NCBI GenBank assembly: GCA_029012365.1
Contig: JAQXLY010000021.1
Coordinates: 1-36,148 of the forward strand
From: Lachnospiraceae bacterium
GTDB taxonomy: Bacteria > Bacillota > Clostridia > Lachnospirales > Lachnospiraceae
DNA: 36,148 bases
Reading direction: 5' to 3'
The notes beneath the pieces were generated by a model, which had not been told where the DNA came from, did not search any database, and worked only from the letters and a program-made list of their open reading frames with translations. Of the stretch, positions 18,495-27,500 are shown piece by piece. Every line of letters starts with the position of its first letter. Position 1 is the first letter of the stretch. The position numbers were made by a program, and so were the translations under genes.

Positions 18495-19334
18495 GTGGCA
18501 AGAGTTATTCTTTGCACCGGCAGGAGAAGCAAAGTACCCCTGCGGTTACATAATGTAAATAAAAAGCTGTACTCGTTAGAGGAAATCTGTTATTATTTAT
18601 ATCATAATGCGTCAACCGCGGAGGATTACCTGACGGATATGGCATTAGCAGACTATTTTGAAACAGAATTAGGGCTGCCTGAGATTGGGAAACGTCTTCG
18701 TGTGCTAAAGGCATCCGAAGCAGCGCTAAAGGAGTATGCTGAGGTATTATTCGGAGCAACACGGATGTATACCGAGGAAGAAGTTGCGGAATATATGCGG
18801 AATATGGAAAGGCTGCAGGAACTGAAATACTGGCAGAAGCAGAAGGCAAAGGCGGATGCATATCTGGAGCACCGTAATTACCGCGAAGCAATGGGTGTTT
18901 ATGAACGGCTTTTGCAGGAACGCAAAGAGAACGAAATACCGGAAAACGCTGCCGGAAACATCTATCATAATCTGGCGGTGTGTGAGCTTCACGTTTCCGG
19001 AGCCGGAGGTGCCTGCGCTCATTTTGCGGAAGCATACGAAAAAAACCGCAGTACGGAGTCTTTGCGCTCATATTTGATTTCCCTGCGCCTTGCACAGAAA
19101 GACAGCGAATATCTGAATGCACTGGAACAGTATGAGATTTCGGAACAGATGCAAACCGATATAGATGCAATGTTAATGGAAAGTATGGTGGAAGCATTAG
19201 AGCTGCCTGAGTACCGGGAGCTTGTGCGTATAAAGAAGTATTTCGCGGAGGGACAGATTACGGAATACCGCCATGCCATGAAGGAACTGCTTGACAGCTT
19301 TAAAAGGCAGTATCGGTTCGATAACATGGAGTAG
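18495..19334 (+). CDS. TPR-like helical protein of the DUF5716/DUF5717 cluster
   Basis: 279 aa starting at GTG 18495 with AGGATGGG six bases upstream. The first about 95 residues contain a distinctive block, LYSLEEICYYLYHN, followed by an acidic LADYFETELGL. I have seen similar blocks in clostridial proteins encoded beside HSP70-like genes, but cannot name the family. Residues about 105-230 form tetratricopeptide-type helix pairs (for example AKADAYLEHRNYREAMGVYERLL, then AGNIYHNLAVCELHV), suggesting a protein-binding adaptor. No signal peptide or TM. It lies 38 bases after the HSP70-like gene and 18 before the membrane coiled-coil gene, so the products probably act together. Confidence 0.7.
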   Translation: MARVILCTGRRSKVPLRLHNVNKKLYSLEEICYYLYHNASTAEDYLTDMALADYFETELGLPEIGKRLRVLKASEAALKEYAEVLFGATRMYTEEEVAEYMRNMERLQELKYWQKQKAKADAYLEHRNYREAMGVYERLLQERKENEIPENAAGNIYHNLAVCELHVSGAGGACAHFAEAYEKNRSTESLRSYLISLRLAQKDSEYLNALEQYEISEQMQTDIDAMLMESMVEALELPEYRELVRIKKYFAEGQITEYRHAMKELLDSFKRQYRFDNME

Positions 19335-19352
19335 AGAAGACGGGGGATTGAG

Positions 19353-20516
19353 ATGGGTTTGTTTTCATGGTTCAAAGAGAAAAAAAAGAAACCGAAGAAG
19401 GAAAGTATACGGCAGGCGGGAATTGCAGGAAATGTAGAAGATGCCGGTGTGAGACAGGCATTTTATAAGGAATGCGAGGAACTGATTGAAGAAGCCGTTT
19501 TTCAGAGTGAACAGGCGAAAAACGAGTATGGTATGGTGACAACATACCTTGCGGATATACAAAAGATTGAAGGAATTACGGGAGCAGCACGTGCAGAGCT
19601 GGAGGCTTCAGCAAAGAGCCTGATTGCTTTGGAAAGTGAAAAGGAGAGGCAGGGGAAACCAGAACCCGGTATATCCGAGGCGCAGAAGTCTTTTTTTTCA
19701 TTGCATGAGGAGGAAATGCCGGAGACCATCTGCTGGCTTCGGGGTGAGGAAGAACATCAGAGAGTCATTGAGGGAAAGCTGAAGTATCTTGCCGGAGAAA
19801 AGGCAGCCTATGCTATGGAACAGGAAGAATGCCTGAACCGGAATGAATTCCTAAAAAAAATGATGGTGGGAATCAGTGTCGGTGTGGTGCTTTTTCTGGT
19901 AGTTTTTTTATACGTGAGTAAACAGACGGGGAAGGATTTGAGGATTCCGTTCCTGCTCACGGTAATTGCGGCGCTTGTATTTGCAATGTATGTTGTTGTT
20001 ACAACAAGGAAAAACATTTATAATATGAAAGTGGCGGAGATAAAGCGAAATAAGGTTATTACGATTGAAAACAGGATTAAGCTGCGTTACGTGAATTGTA
20101 CGTGGGGGATTGAGTATGCTTATGAAAAATACCATGCATCCAGTTCCATACAGCTGGAAACAATGTGGAAGGAGTATCTGCGGATTCGTGCCGAGGAGGA
20201 GCAGCAGCGAAGGAGTGAGCGGCAGAAAGAGGTATATCGCAGCTCCATTATACGGGAATTGAAACGGTTTGGTGTGGCTGATGCGGGAATCTGGGTTATG
20301 CAGCCACAGGCACTGGTAGATAAGAATGATATGGTAGAGGTGCGGCACAGTCTGAATGTGAGACGGCAGAAGCTACGGGAGCATATTGATTATAATCTGA
20401 AGCAGAAGGAAAATAACGAAGCGGCTTTACTTCGATTTGCGGGGGAGTATCCAGAGTATAAAGCGGAAGTAAACGGAATGTTGGGACGTTACGGATTGTT
20501 ACACAGACCGCAATAA
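19353..20516 (+). CDS. Two-TM coiled-coil membrane protein of the cluster
   Basis: 387 aa. A strongly basic start (FKEKKKKPKKE) precedes long charged helices (about 30-165) likely to form a coiled coil. Two adjacent TM helices follow (about 169-190, rich in Val, and about 198-219), then a second helical charged domain (about 222-387). With the positive-inside rule both ends should be cytoplasmic, with only a short external loop. No enzyme motif is seen. ATG 19353 is preceded by a G-rich RBS (GGGGGAT). Its position between the TPR adaptor and the amidase suggests it anchors the soluble cluster proteins at the membrane (inference). Confidence 0.7.
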   Translation: MGLFSWFKEKKKKPKKESIRQAGIAGNVEDAGVRQAFYKECEELIEEAVFQSEQAKNEYGMVTTYLADIQKIEGITGAARAELEASAKSLIALESEKERQGKPEPGISEAQKSFFSLHEEEMPETICWLRGEEEHQRVIEGKLKYLAGEKAAYAMEQEECLNRNEFLKKMMVGISVGVVLFLVVFLYVSKQTGKDLRIPFLLTVIAALVFAMYVVVTTRKNIYNMKVAEIKRNKVITIENRIKLRYVNCTWGIEYAYEKYHASSSIQLETMWKEYLRIRAEEEQQRRSERQKEVYRSSIIRELKRFGVADAGIWVMQPQALVDKNDMVEVRHSLNVRRQKLREHIDYNLKQKENNEAALLRFAGEYPEYKAEVNGMLGRYGLLHRPQ

Positions 20517-20537
20517 GGCAAGGAAGGAGGAAAGAGC

Positions 20538-21758
20538 GTGCCGGAGCAAAGAATAAAGATAATAAGACAATACTGTGTTTCCGCCATGGTGCTTTGCCTC
20601 GTATTTCTTGGTGTTTATTTTGTGCAGGAAAAGACCGGTTCCTATGAAAACGGAGAGGGAACAGGAATAAAGGTACATGCAGCGGAGAACGGGGAAGGAC
20701 AATTTATACAGATGGGGGAGGAAGTATCATGGGGCGGACATGCGATGAGTGACGTGGAAACTTCGGGCTGGTCCCGGATTTTCGGTGCGGAGCTGCCGGA
20801 AGCTGCGAGAGAGCAGGGCGACTATTGTGTACTGATTAAAAAGAGAGGGGCGGTTTTTGAAGCTATCTCTGAGGAAATGATTTACAGAAAGGTATCGGTG
20901 ACATTACGAGGGGCATCCGTTTCCGCAGAAGATATATACAGGATTTCCGGAAAGATGATGTATACCGGAGAGCCGGATGTGGCGGTAACGGTGATTCCCG
21001 AGGAGGAAAAAAATGTTCCGCTTGTAAGAGAACCGCAAACACCGGAGGACGACTCTCTGCTTGCCCTTGCCGTGAATGAAATAAACGGAGGGACAGAGGT
21101 TTTATTAGAGTTCAATTCGGTCTATGAAATCAGTGTAGCGGAAGATGAGGAGTTTCTTTATCTGAGTCTGGTAAGACCGCATGAAAAATACGAAAAAATC
21201 GTAGTGATTGATCCGGGGCACGGCGGAATTGATCCCGGCACAAGCGGCGGCGGAGTCACCGAGGCATCCATTAATCTGTCGGTGGTTCGTTATTTAAAGG
21301 AGCTTCTGGATGAGCGCGATGACCTGAAGGTATATTATACAAGGTTAAATAATACGCTTCCTGACCTGTCAACCCGTGTGGAATTTGCCAATGCACTTCA
21401 TGCGGATATGCTGATAAGTGTTCACTGCAACTATAATCCGGCCGGTGTTGTAAACGGTGTGGAGGTGCTTTACAGCGGAATACAGGGACAGGAGGATTCC
21501 TTTAATTCAGAGTATCTTGCGGGACTTTGCAGCCGGCTTGTGGCGGAGAAAACCGGATTGAAGGAAAGAGAGCTGGTAGAGCGTTCCAAAAACCTTCATC
21601 TTATTAAGTATTGTACCATGCCGATGGCATTGATTGAGTTCGGTTATATGTCAAACATGAAGGATCTCTCGATTATTACAACCGAAGAGGCACAGCGTGG
21701 ATGTGCGGAAGCTATATATCAGGCGATTGTTGCCGCTTATGAGGTAATGGAAGAATAA
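20538..21758 (+). CDS. N-acetylmuramoyl-L-alanine amidase (Amidase_3), membrane-anchored
   Basis: Zinc enzyme that cuts the bond between MurNAc and L-Ala in peptidoglycan. 406 aa from GTG 20538, with AAGGAGG seven bases upstream. There is an N-terminal TM or uncleaved signal (about 12-33). A region of about 160 residues without a clear family follows, then the amidase domain (about 220-405). Its metal ligands are H228 in IDPGHGG, E242 in TEASINLS and H296 in ISVHCN; the catalytic Glu is E367 in LIEFGYMSN. All are intact, so it should be active outside the membrane. It ends the run of envelope-like genes and sits 25 bases before rdgB. Confidence 0.92.
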   Translation: MPEQRIKIIRQYCVSAMVLCLVFLGVYFVQEKTGSYENGEGTGIKVHAAENGEGQFIQMGEEVSWGGHAMSDVETSGWSRIFGAELPEAAREQGDYCVLIKKRGAVFEAISEEMIYRKVSVTLRGASVSAEDIYRISGKMMYTGEPDVAVTVIPEEEKNVPLVREPQTPEDDSLLALAVNEINGGTEVLLEFNSVYEISVAEDEEFLYLSLVRPHEKYEKIVVIDPGHGGIDPGTSGGGVTEASINLSVVRYLKELLDERDDLKVYYTRLNNTLPDLSTRVEFANALHADMLISVHCNYNPAGVVNGVEVLYSGIQGQEDSFNSEYLAGLCSRLVAEKTGLKERELVERSKNLHLIKYCTMPMALIEFGYMSNMKDLSIITTEEAQRGCAEAIYQAIVAAYEVMEE

Positions 21759-21783
21759 AACGAAACAAAAGGAGCAATGCAAT

Positions 21784-22371
21784 ATGAAAAGAATTATTTT
21801 TGCAACGGGAAATGCCGGGAAAATGAGGGAGATTAAAGAGATTTTGCGGGATTTGCCTTATGAGGTCGTATCCATGAAGGAGGCAGGAGTAGAGGCTGAG
21901 ATTGTGGAGGACGGAACTTCCTTTGAAGAAAATGCAATGATAAAGGCAAAAGCGATTGCAGAACTTACCGGAGAAATCGCAATGGCTGATGATTCGGGAC
22001 TGGAAGTGGATTATCTGGATAAGGCACCGGGGATTTATTCGGCACGTTTTCTGGGAGAGGATACTTCTTATGAAGTAAAGAACCGTTATCTGATTGAGAA
22101 GCTTTGCGGCGTAGAAGGAAAGGAGCGTTCGGCTCGTTTTGTATGTGCGATTGCCTGTGTATGGCCGGATGGTAAGAGCAGGGTGTGCAGGGCTACTATT
22201 GAAGGAGAGCTGGCAAAGGAGCCTGCCGGGGAAAATGGGTTTGGGTATGACCCGATTTTCTATCTGCCGGAGTTTGGAAAAACGACAGCGGAGCTTTCTC
22301 CGGAGGAAAAAAACAAGATTAGTCACCGGGCAAAGGCATTGCGTGAGATGAAGAAGGAGTTTATGGCGTGA
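21784..22371 (+). CDS. rdgB: XTP/dITP diphosphatase (RdgB/HAM1 family)
   Basis: House-cleaning enzyme that hydrolyses deaminated purine triphosphates (XTP, dITP, ITP) to monophosphates and keeps them out of DNA and RNA. 195 aa, the usual length. Signature segments are the N-terminal FATGNAGKMREI, SFEENAMIKAKA, ADDSGLEVDYL and the C-terminal GFGYDPIFY with SHRAKAL. The ATG is preceded by AAAGGAGC. Its last bases overlap the start of the phosphoesterase gene by four, a pairing (rdgB plus yfcE-like) common in Firmicutes. Confidence 0.95.
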   Translation: MKRIIFATGNAGKMREIKEILRDLPYEVVSMKEAGVEAEIVEDGTSFEENAMIKAKAIAELTGEIAMADDSGLEVDYLDKAPGIYSARFLGEDTSYEVKNRYLIEKLCGVEGKERSARFVCAIACVWPDGKSRVCRATIEGELAKEPAGENGFGYDPIFYLPEFGKTTAELSPEEKNKISHRAKALREMKKEFMA

Positions 22372-22850
22372 AGGCGGTAATTGTAAGCGATTCCCACGGA
22401 AGATTCGGTGGGCTGCAGGAGATTATTGAACGGGAGAAGCCCTTTGATTTACTGATACATGCAGGGGATATTCAAGGGGGAACCGGTTGTCTTGAGGACT
22501 GGGCAGAGTGCCCTGTTTATGCGGTGAGAGGAAACTGTGACTGGTCGGGAGAGCTGTCTCAGGAGCTTTTGGTTCCTTTTGGCAGCCATACTATTTTCCT
22601 GACACACGGACACAGGTACGGAGTCAAGAGCGGAATCGAAACGCTTGCCATGGCGGCGAAAGAGGCCGGTGCCGATATTGCGGTGTACGGGCACTCGCAT
22701 ATTCCCTCCGCGGAGGAGCGTTACGGTGTAGTAACCCTGAACCCCGGAAGTGTGTCGGAGCCGAGACAGAAGATGAGGAGACCGACGTATCTTATACTCG
22801 AAAACAGGCCGGGACAGAAATTGTATTGGGAGTTTCGGTATATGGAATAA
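22368..22850 (+). CDS. YfcE/MJ0936-family metallophosphoesterase
   Basis: 160-aa dinuclear-metal phosphodiesterase. Metal-binding motifs appear in order: VSDSHG, HAGDIQGG, VRGNCDW, LTHGHRYG and YGHSH. GTG 22368 overlaps the TGA of rdgB (GTGA), indicating translational coupling. The physiological substrate is unknown for most of the family; activity on phosphodiesters in vitro is typical. Confidence 0.93.
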   Translation: MKAVIVSDSHGRFGGLQEIIEREKPFDLLIHAGDIQGGTGCLEDWAECPVYAVRGNCDWSGELSQELLVPFGSHTIFLTHGHRYGVKSGIETLAMAAKEAGADIAVYGHSHIPSAEERYGVVTLNPGSVSEPRQKMRRPTYLILENRPGQKLYWEFRYME

Positions 22851-22859
22851 AATGATTTT

Positions 22860-23201
22860 ATGCCGAAAAATCAATTTCAGAGAATGGTGTATGCGTTTAT
22901 GACCGTGGTGGTAACGGTACATGCTTATGTGTTTTACAGTCTGTATGTCGTAAACGGAACCATGTTGATGGAAGTGACGGGAGAAAGCAGCGTTTTGGCG
23001 GCAATACAGGCGCAGGGAGGCGTGTATATGTTCGGAAGAATGCTTCCAATCTGGGCGGTGATTGTGATTGAGTTCTGTTGCGCTTATCTGTTGGAGCTGG
23101 TTATGGGAAGCCCGTGTTCGTTTAGGCTTGCCGCAAAAGTATTTCCGATGCAGAAAACAAATCCAGTTTTGTTTGTCAGGGGAAAAAGGAGCAGGGCATA
23201 G
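22860..23201 (+). CDS. Short membrane protein, DUF2798-like, probably truncated
   Basis: 113 aa. The start MPKNQFQRMVYAFMTVVVTVHAYV with a TM at about 9-32, and a second TM at about 58-82, resemble clostridial DUF2798-type proteins, which as I remember run to about 170-190 aa with four TM segments. Here the frame ends in RGKRSRA soon after the segment KTNPVLFV, where homologues continue into a third TM, so a frameshift or deletion is likely. The RBS is weak. It follows the phosphoesterase by nine bases and precedes the tRNA promoter region. Confidence 0.5.
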   Translation: MPKNQFQRMVYAFMTVVVTVHAYVFYSLYVVNGTMLMEVTGESSVLAAIQAQGGVYMFGRMLPIWAVIVIEFCCAYLLELVMGSPCSFRLAAKVFPMQKTNPVLFVRGKRSRA

Positions 23202-23233
23202 AAATGCAGACGTTGTAATGTAAGAGTGCTTCG

Positions 23234-23252
23234 GAAAAGCCTTTTGCTTTTC
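23234..23252 (+). terminator. Possible terminator hairpin before the tRNA cluster
   Basis: GAAAAGC (23234-23240) pairs with GCTTTTC (23246-23252), loop CTTTT. The T residues lie inside the stem and no U-tract follows, so it is weak. It is the only candidate between the nine-gene run and the tRNA promoter. Confidence 0.3.
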
Positions 23253-23307
23253 TGTGCCTATGACAAAGGACTTAATGGAAAAAACTTAAAAAAATTTAAA
23301 AAAATTG

Positions 23308-23336
23308 TTGACAATTTCAAAGTCCTCGTATATAAT
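23308..23336 (+). promoter_or_regulatory. Consensus sigma-A promoter of the tRNA cluster
   Basis: Perfect TTGACA (23308-23313), exactly 17 bp, perfect TATAAT (23331-23336), with an A/T-rich stretch of A- and T-runs just upstream (23279-23307) like an UP element. This is the strongest promoter in the window and fits stable RNA. Confidence 0.9.
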
Positions 23337-23383
23337 ATGTCTTGCGTCACGAGAGAGGAGCTCGGCTCCCGAAGAACTCTTAC

Positions 23384-23458
23384 CGGGGTGTGGCTCAGTT
23401 TGGCTAGAGTGCTTGATTTGGGATCAAGAGGTCGCAGGTTCGAATCCTGTCACCCCGA
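23384..23458 (+). tRNA. tRNA-Pro (TGG)
   Basis: Acceptor CGGGGTG pairs with CACCCCG. The anticodon stem CTTGA/TCAAG carries loop TTTGGGA with anticodon TGG at 23419-23421. The T-arm is GGTTCGAATCC. CCA is not encoded. First tRNA after the promoter. Confidence 0.95.
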
Positions 23459-23479
23459 CTCTGTGACAATATATAGTAT

Positions 23480-23550
23480 GCGGGTGTAGTTCAATGGTAG
23501 AACACTAGCCTTCCAAGCTAGATACGTGGGTTCGATTCCCATCACCCGCT
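23480..23550 (+). tRNA. tRNA-Gly (TCC)
   Basis: Acceptor GCGGGTG/CACCCGC with discriminator T. The anticodon stem CTAGC/GCTAG has loop CTTCCAA with anticodon TCC. No encoded CCA. Confidence 0.95.
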
Positions 23551-23576
23551 TTTTGAGAATGCAACACATTTTCAAA

Positions 23577-23602
23577 AGGCGAAATAACGCCTAATTTTTT
23601 TG
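23577..23602 (+). terminator. Weak terminator-like hairpin inside the tRNA cluster
   Basis: AGGCG (23577-23581) pairs with CGCCT (23588-23592), then AATTTTTTTT. The stem is only five base pairs, so it may act as a partial terminator or processing site between tRNA-Gly and tRNA-Arg. Confidence 0.4.
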
Positions 23603-23645
23603 CTTTATAGTAAACACCGTTTTGCTATGGCGGACTATTTGTTCT

Positions 23646-23719
<74 letters not shown>

Positions 23720-23742
23720 TTCTGCTTAGGCAGTCAATACGT

Positions 23743-23817
23743 GGTGGATATAGCGCAGCTGGTTAGCGCGCCAGATTGTGGCTCTGGAGGCCCAGGGTTC
23801 GAATCCCTGTATCCACC
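23743..23817 (+). tRNA. tRNA-His (GTG)
   Basis: Acceptor GTGGATA/TATCCAC. The extra G at 23743 can pair with discriminator C 23817, the G-1:C73 hallmark of tRNA-His. The anticodon arm CCAGA-TTGTGGC-TCTGG gives GTG. Confidence 0.95.
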
Positions 23818-23820
23818 TTG

Positions 23821-23852
23821 AAAGTCTATTGCGTGAGCAACAGACTTTTTTC
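23821..23852 (+). terminator. Hairpin with U-tract after tRNA-His
   Basis: AAGTCT-A-TTGC pairs with GCAA-C-AGACTT around a GTGA loop, followed by TTTTTT. It looks like an intrinsic terminator, although three more tRNAs follow, so partial termination or RNA processing is possible. Confidence 0.6.
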
Positions 23853-23861
23853 ATATTACAT

Positions 23862-23933
23862 TGGGGTATCGCCAAGCGGTAAGGCACAGGGTTTTGATCC
23901 CTGCACCCGCTGGTTCGAATCCAGCTACCCCAG
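23862..23933 (+). tRNA. tRNA-Gln (TTG)
   Basis: Acceptor TGGGGTA/TACCCCA, discriminator G. The anticodon arm CAGGG-TTTTGAT-CCCTG gives TTG. The T-arm is CTGGTTCGAATCCAG. Confidence 0.95.
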
Positions 23934-24009
23934 TTACGGATTTCTTAACGGAGATTCGTTTGAACCGTTGGTTTTTGTCGGCATATTTCCGACAGAAGTA
24001 ATCGGTGAT

Positions 24010-24082
24010 GGGCTACTAGCTCAGGCGGTAGAGCACTTGACTTTTAATCAAGGTGTCGCGGGTTCGAGTCCCGCGTGGCTCA
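24010..24082 (+). tRNA. tRNA-Lys (TTT)
   Basis: Acceptor GGGCTAC/GTGGCTC plus discriminator A. The anticodon arm CTTGA-CTTTTAA-TCAAG gives TTT. The T-arm is GCGGGTTCGAGTCCCGC. Confidence 0.95.
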
Positions 24083-24083
24083 T

Positions 24084-24115
24084 AAAAGCAAGGGGGAAAG
24101 GCACCTTGCTTTTTT
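24084..24115 (+). terminator. Terminator-like hairpin between tRNA-Lys and tRNA-Leu
   Basis: AAAGCAAGG pairs with CCTTGCTTT, then TTT. It ends at the base before tRNA-Leu, so the U-tract would touch the next mature 5' end. It may control how much tRNA-Leu is made. Confidence 0.55.
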
Positions 24116-24195
<80 letters not shown>

Positions 24196-24198
24196 CTA

Positions 24199-24240
24199 AA
24201 CAAAGAAGCGAAGGTCATTCATGACCTTCGTTTCTTTGTT
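24199..24240 (+). terminator. Strong terminator of the tRNA cluster
   Basis: AACAAAGAA-CGAAGGTCA pairs with TGACCTTCG-TTTCTTTGTT around a TTCA loop, a long near-perfect hairpin whose 3' arm is T-rich. Confidence 0.85.
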
Positions 24241-24301
24241 ACGGACGCATGGCGTCCTTGAACCTGAGGCTCAAGGTCTCCGCTCCGCTCCGGTCGGCGC
24301 A
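24240..24301 (+). repeat. 62-bp GC-rich hairpin repeat, copy 1
   Basis: Identical to 24345-24406 at 61 of 62 positions (G/A at 24251 versus 24356). It contains a perfect hairpin GGACGC-ATG-GCGTCC (24243-24257) and the palindrome-like CCTTGA...TCAAGG (24256-24276), then a tail CCGCTCCGCTCCGG. It is far richer in GC than its surroundings. The repeat looks like an intergenic REP-type or mobile element. Confidence 0.85.
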
Positions 24302-24305
24302 AAAC

Positions 24306-24324
24306 CGAGGTCCGCTGGACCTCG
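24306..24324. repeat. Perfect inverted repeat in the spacer between the 62-bp repeats
   Basis: CGAGGTCC-GCT-GGACCTCG, an 8-bp perfect stem, in the 43-bp spacer. The spacer also holds CCTGTTATCCGC (24330-24341), an exact copy of the 3' end of tRNA-Leu (24183-24194). Confidence 0.7.
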
Positions 24325-24344
24325 AGCGCCCTGTTATCCGCTTA

Positions 24345-24406
24345 TACGGACGCATAGCGTCCTTGAACCTGAGGCTCAAGGTCTCCGCTCCGCTCCGGTC
24401 GGCGCA
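24345..24406 (+). repeat. 62-bp GC-rich hairpin repeat, copy 2
   Basis: Second copy, offset 105 bp from the first. The region 24407-24482 after it holds only a weak hairpin around 24440-24463 and no gene that I can see. Confidence 0.85.
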
Positions 24407-24482
24407 GTGCTTAGAGTGTCTTGGTGAGAGGTCGCCAGGGTCCTTTCCCTTGACGGGAGGGACTAGGGAAATTATGTTATTC

Positions 24483-24510
24483 TTGAAATTTTCTCAAGAT
24501 GTGGTATAAT
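24483..24510 (+). promoter_or_regulatory. Promoter of the 1298-aa secreted protein
   Basis: TTGAAA (24483-24488), 16-bp spacer, TATAAT (24505-24510) preceded by the TGn extension (TGGTATAAT from 24502). The RBS before the start at 24571 is a run of G (GGGGGG). Confidence 0.65.
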
Positions 24511-24570
24511 AACTTTTGCAAAGTAAGTAATTATAATATGGTTTATCACAATTTTTTTGGGGGGTATTAA

Positions 24571-27500
24571 ATGAGTACAAAGTTACACAAGAAGCTTGTC
24601 GCAGGCTTTCTTATTGTTGCATTAGCTGTGACATCTGCCACTACAGCGGATGCTAATGCGGCTGCTGCGAAAACCGTAACAGTGACCACGCGGGCTGAGC
24701 TCAATAACGCTTTAAAGAATGCACAGATCGAGAAAATTGTTATTGAGACGTCAAAGGCGAAGAAGTTCTGCGTTTTTAGGGGCGACTACACGGATAAGCA
24801 GCTTGTAGTTAACTCGCCGAAGGTCTCATTGTCAAACAGAGGTAATTTTAGGAGTATCGAGATTGCTGATGCAGAGTCTGTTTCAGACTGGGCGAAAGGG
24901 AATGTTATTTCTTTAAAGGATACGAACGGTCTGAAGTTCTGTTCTACTGTGACAGCAAAGGATACTAAGATCAGTATTGATGCTAAGAACGCAAAGGTTG
25001 AACTGGTAATCAATGGTAAGCCTGATGGAATTCAGGTTAATGCTAAGGCTGATATTAAAATTATTGGTAATACGAAAAATCCTGTTGATGTTGTTACAAG
25101 CAATAACGCAGCTTATTCAAAGCTTGAGGTTAATCTGCCGGTAAATGTAGAGACATCGGTAGAGATTGGCTTAGCTGTAAATAAGGGTGCTGAGGCTAGT
25201 GTGATTACTACGACACAGTCGCATGTATCTGTGACTGTAACAAACAATACGGATGAACAGATTAAGGTTTCTGACAGTAATGGCAAAGTTGTGAAAATCG
25301 ATGCAGGTGATTCGGTAGAGGCTAATGCAACTAAGGGTACAACAAAAGAAGCTGCAGAGGTTAAGCCTGTTGTAGATGTGACACCAACAGTAGTGCCAAC
25401 TGCTACACCAGCACCAACTGCTACCCCAGTGCCTACGGCTACTCCGGCACCAACAGTAACACCGACACCAGTGCCTACGATTCATGAGCATGAATGGGAG
25501 ATTGATATAAAAGCGAAAGATGCTGATTGTTTAAATGACGGCTGTACTGAAGGAAAGCATTGTACCGTAGAAGGTTGTACCGAGGTAATGAAATCTCAAC
25601 CTATTGAGAAGCTTGGTCATGACATGAAGCCGGTAGCTGATTCAGCAGTAGCAGCTACATGTACCGAAGATGGTAAAGAAAGTGACTATAAGTGTTCAAG
25701 ATGTGATTACAGTGTAGAAGGTAAGGTTATTGCCAAGACTGGACACACCGTTATTAATGACAATGCAGTCTCAGCCACATGTGAAAAAACAGGTTTAACT
25801 GCCGGAAGTCATTGTTCTGTATGTAATAGTATCATTATAGCACAGGAGATTGCTGATGCTTTAGGTCATGACATGAAGCCGGTAGCTGATTCAGCAGTAG
25901 CAGCTACATGTACCGAAGATGGTAAAGAAAGTGACTATAAGTGTTCAAGATGTGATTACAAAGTAGAGGGTACAGTTATCCCTAAGACAGGTCACGTAAT
26001 AAAAGCTGTAACTGGCTCTGCAGTTGAAGCTACTTGTACGGATGATGGTAAGAAAGAGGATATGAAGTGCACTGGCTGTGATTACACGGAGAGAGGTGAG
26101 ACAATTCCGGCTGGTCATACTGTAGTAATCGATAAAGCAGTTGAACCTACCTGTAAGACCAAAGGTAAAACTGAGGGTAGTCATTGCTCTGTATGTGAGA
26201 CAGCAATTGTTAAGCAGGAGATAGTTGATGAAGTAGACCATGTATATAATGATGATGGTTTCTGTAAATGGTGTGGAAAAGTAGACACAACCATAATTAA
26301 GAAAGAAATGAACTCTTTCGTAAACTTCTTCGTACAAAATCAAGATGAAATCTTAAAAGCAGATGAAAATGGAAATAAATATTGTAAGATTGATACTAAT
26401 ACATTTGAGTATACCAGCGTAAAAGAGTATTTGAAACAGATTATTCGGTATCAGTTATATGATGAAAATAGAAGACATGATATTTGGATTGGTGAAGAAT
26501 TTGTACAACAAAACGTACCTTACAGTAGTCCGGAAGATATGTTACAATGGTTAGATAATGATGCTTTAGTACGCACAGTAACATTTAGAATTGCCAATGA
26601 ATTTTATACAAGTGATAATGTTACTGATTTAATAAAAATATACCGTTGCATTCAAAATGGTGATTCACAATGTGAAGTAGATGAATACCAGAATGCTGTA
26701 TATTGTATTTTCGATATGTTGTCAGAAATTCAGTATGTGATAACAGAAAATGAAGAGAATGGTACAAGAAGTAATCTTGAGAATTTATGTACTTATGTCA
26801 AAAAGAATATCAATATAGTTGATGAGTATAGTGATTATGAATTTGCAGATTCTTTTGTACTTGATGAGTTCAAAGATAAGTTTAAGAGTGTATTAAAGAA
26901 TTACAATTTTCATGGTGCAAGATATCGTCTCGAAGAAACAGAACCATTGCAAGAAGGAGTATATGAAGTTGCAAAATTGATAGAGTTACTTGAAAATGAA
27001 AGTATTTTACAAGGAACTGCAACTTGGCTTGCCGATGAAATTGTATATAATGAAGATAGTGTTTGTTCTTATTTAGCTAATGAAAAATTGCTGATGACAG
27101 AAGAAGATATTAATTTGTTTATTCAGTCCATGTCTTATGAATTATTAAAGCAAGAAGTGATTTTGGATAAATTAGTTAATGAGATGAACGATTTCGTAGA
27201 CTTCTTTGCAAAAAAACAAGATGAAGTATTAAAAGTAGATGTGTTTGAAAAGGAATATTGTGAAATTGATACTAATACATTCGAGTATGATATTGTGAAA
27301 GTGTATTTAGAGCAACTTATTCAGAAACAGTTGTATAATAAAATTCGAACACATGATATTTTGATTGGTGCAGAATGTGTACAAAAAGATGTACTTTATA
27401 GTAGTTCAGAGGAAATGTTATGCTGGTTAAATGATGATGCAAAATTACGCACAGTAACATTTAGAATTGCCAGTGAATTTTTCATATCTGATGGAGACTC

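Noticed and set aside
24240-24406. CRISPR array (repeated unit with spacer)
   Set aside because: Only two copies, 62 bp long with internal hairpins, one 43-bp spacer containing its own hairpin and a tRNA fragment, and no cas genes.
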